47,981 nt of DNA, from contig JBEGVB010000142.1 of assembly GCA_041178545.1 (NCBI GenBank), forward strand, positions 1 to 47,981, read 5' to 3'. Positions within the stretch are counted from its first letter, which is position 1; each line of letters starts with the position of its first letter. Positions 47,713 to 47,981 of the stretch are shown here, in pieces. Position numbers and translations under genes: made by a program. Source of the stretch: JBEATZ01 sp041178545. Lineage in GTDB: Bacteria; Planctomycetota; UBA1135; UBA2386. Below the pieces are notes generated by a model that did not search any database, was not told the origin of the DNA, and worked only from the letters and a program-made list of their open reading frames with translations.

Positions 47713-47981
47713 TCACGCCGCCACGACCCTCCTCCCGCTGACACTCAGCGGGTGCGGGCTGATCCCGCCCCAGTCCTGCCGCCACCTGCACACCTCGCGG
47801 TAGCCCATTTGGCGCGGCAACAAGCCCAAGTGCCAAGCTGGTGTGCGGTGCGCGGCCTCTACGTTGGTCCTCCGGCACACGTAGTTGCGATACACCGTCA
47901 CCATCTGCAGGTGCAGGCCGAGGTACTCGCGCTTCTTGCTCGCGCACCAGCTGCGGCGGTGCAGCCTGGCACTCAGGTCCC
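47713..47981 (-). CDS. 3' end of a transposase-like gene (cut by the window edge)
   Basis: An open frame runs without a stop from the right edge of the window to a TGA at 47713, giving the last 88 residues. It contains SARLHRRSWCASKKREYLGL, MVTVYRNYVCRRTNVEAA, TPAWHLGLLPRQMGYREVC and WRQDWGGISPHPLS. The pattern (YRNYVxRR, a TPA-xxLGLLPR segment, WRQDWG, HPLS) is the C-terminal signature I associate with a multicopy transposase/integrase-like family in planctomycetes. The start, the catalytic domain and any terminal inverted repeats lie outside the window, so it may be intact or broken. Usage here looks less G+C-biased than in neighbours (for example GTA and ACA codons), as expected of a mobile gene. 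Confidence 0.55.
   Translation of the reverse strand, partial: DLSARLHRRSWCASKKREYLGLHLQMVTVYRNYVCRRTNVEAAHRTPAWHLGLLPRQMGYREVCRWRQDWGGISPHPLSVSGRRVVAA
47734..47752. repeat. perfect 8-bp palindromic hairpin at the end of the transposase-like gene
   Basis: CCCGCTGA (47734-47741) and TCAGCGGG (47745-47752) form a perfect 8-bp stem with a 3-base CAC loop, within the last codons of the transposase-like frame. It could be part of a terminator shared by the convergent genes or belong to the end structure of a mobile element. No T-run follows on either side. Confidence 0.45.

Overview
This is a gene-dense, high-G+C bacterial window of about 48 kb. Nearly every base lies in a coding sequence, no intergenic gap exceeds about 205 bases, and many neighbouring genes overlap by 1 to 25 bases (ATGA, GTGA and TGATG junctions). 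I saw no rRNA, tRNA or CRISPR. The best guess for the source is a planctomycete-like bacterium with a Gram-negative type envelope. This is an inference from several features: a double-length UvrA, several exported HEAT-repeat proteins, a TolC-like outer-membrane protein, an RseP protease, and a transposase-like C-terminal tail at the right edge of a type I associate with planctomycetes. No marker gene in the window settles the taxonomy.

Left part (1-22300). A minus-strand chain runs HEAT/TPR lipoprotein, galE, lipoprotein, DUF366-like protein, flippase-like membrane protein. An inositol-monophosphatase-family enzyme diverges from it. Two tandem paralogous exported HEAT-repeat proteins follow; both mature forms should begin with the same His-Gly-Gly-Gln-Tyr-Arg-Gly-Pro-Gly sequence, and a strong terminator hairpin lies between them. 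Next, on the minus strand, come a membrane/spermidine-synthase-like fusion, an exported alpha/beta-hydrolase-like protein, a TPR protein and a zinc-ribbon Nudix hydrolase. On the plus strand are dxr (MEP isoprenoid pathway), an rseP-like intramembrane protease with several PDZ-like modules, and a UbiA-family prenyltransferase. A coiled-coil protein, a CCA-adding-type tRNA nucleotidyltransferase and a membrane-anchored unknown complete this part.

Middle part (22300-36100). On the minus strand are an exported HEAT protein, a TolC-like channel, a large putative anti-sigma factor translationally coupled to an ECF sigma factor, tsaE, thiL, and a signal-peptidase-like protein that has lost its catalytic Ser and Lys. 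Diverging from these is a complete phosphate importer, pstS-pstC-pstA-pstB. An 11-base-period direct repeat that resembles a Pho box precedes it. PstC carries a beta-propeller-like periplasmic domain and PstA carries a long extracytoplasmic coiled-coil domain.

Right part (36069-47981). A minus-strand chain runs uvrA (tandem-duplicated, 1958 aa, four intact ATPase sites), an XPB-type helicase, a helicase-associated winged-helix-type protein, corA and thiE. Four successive junctions overlap or nearly touch. The first three genes look like a nucleotide-excision-repair module that joins the bacterial damage sensor to a eukaryote-like repair helicase; this is the most interesting system in the window. 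A small divergent gene and a 12-bp inverted repeat lie at its head, and the partial transposase-like gene lies at the right edge.
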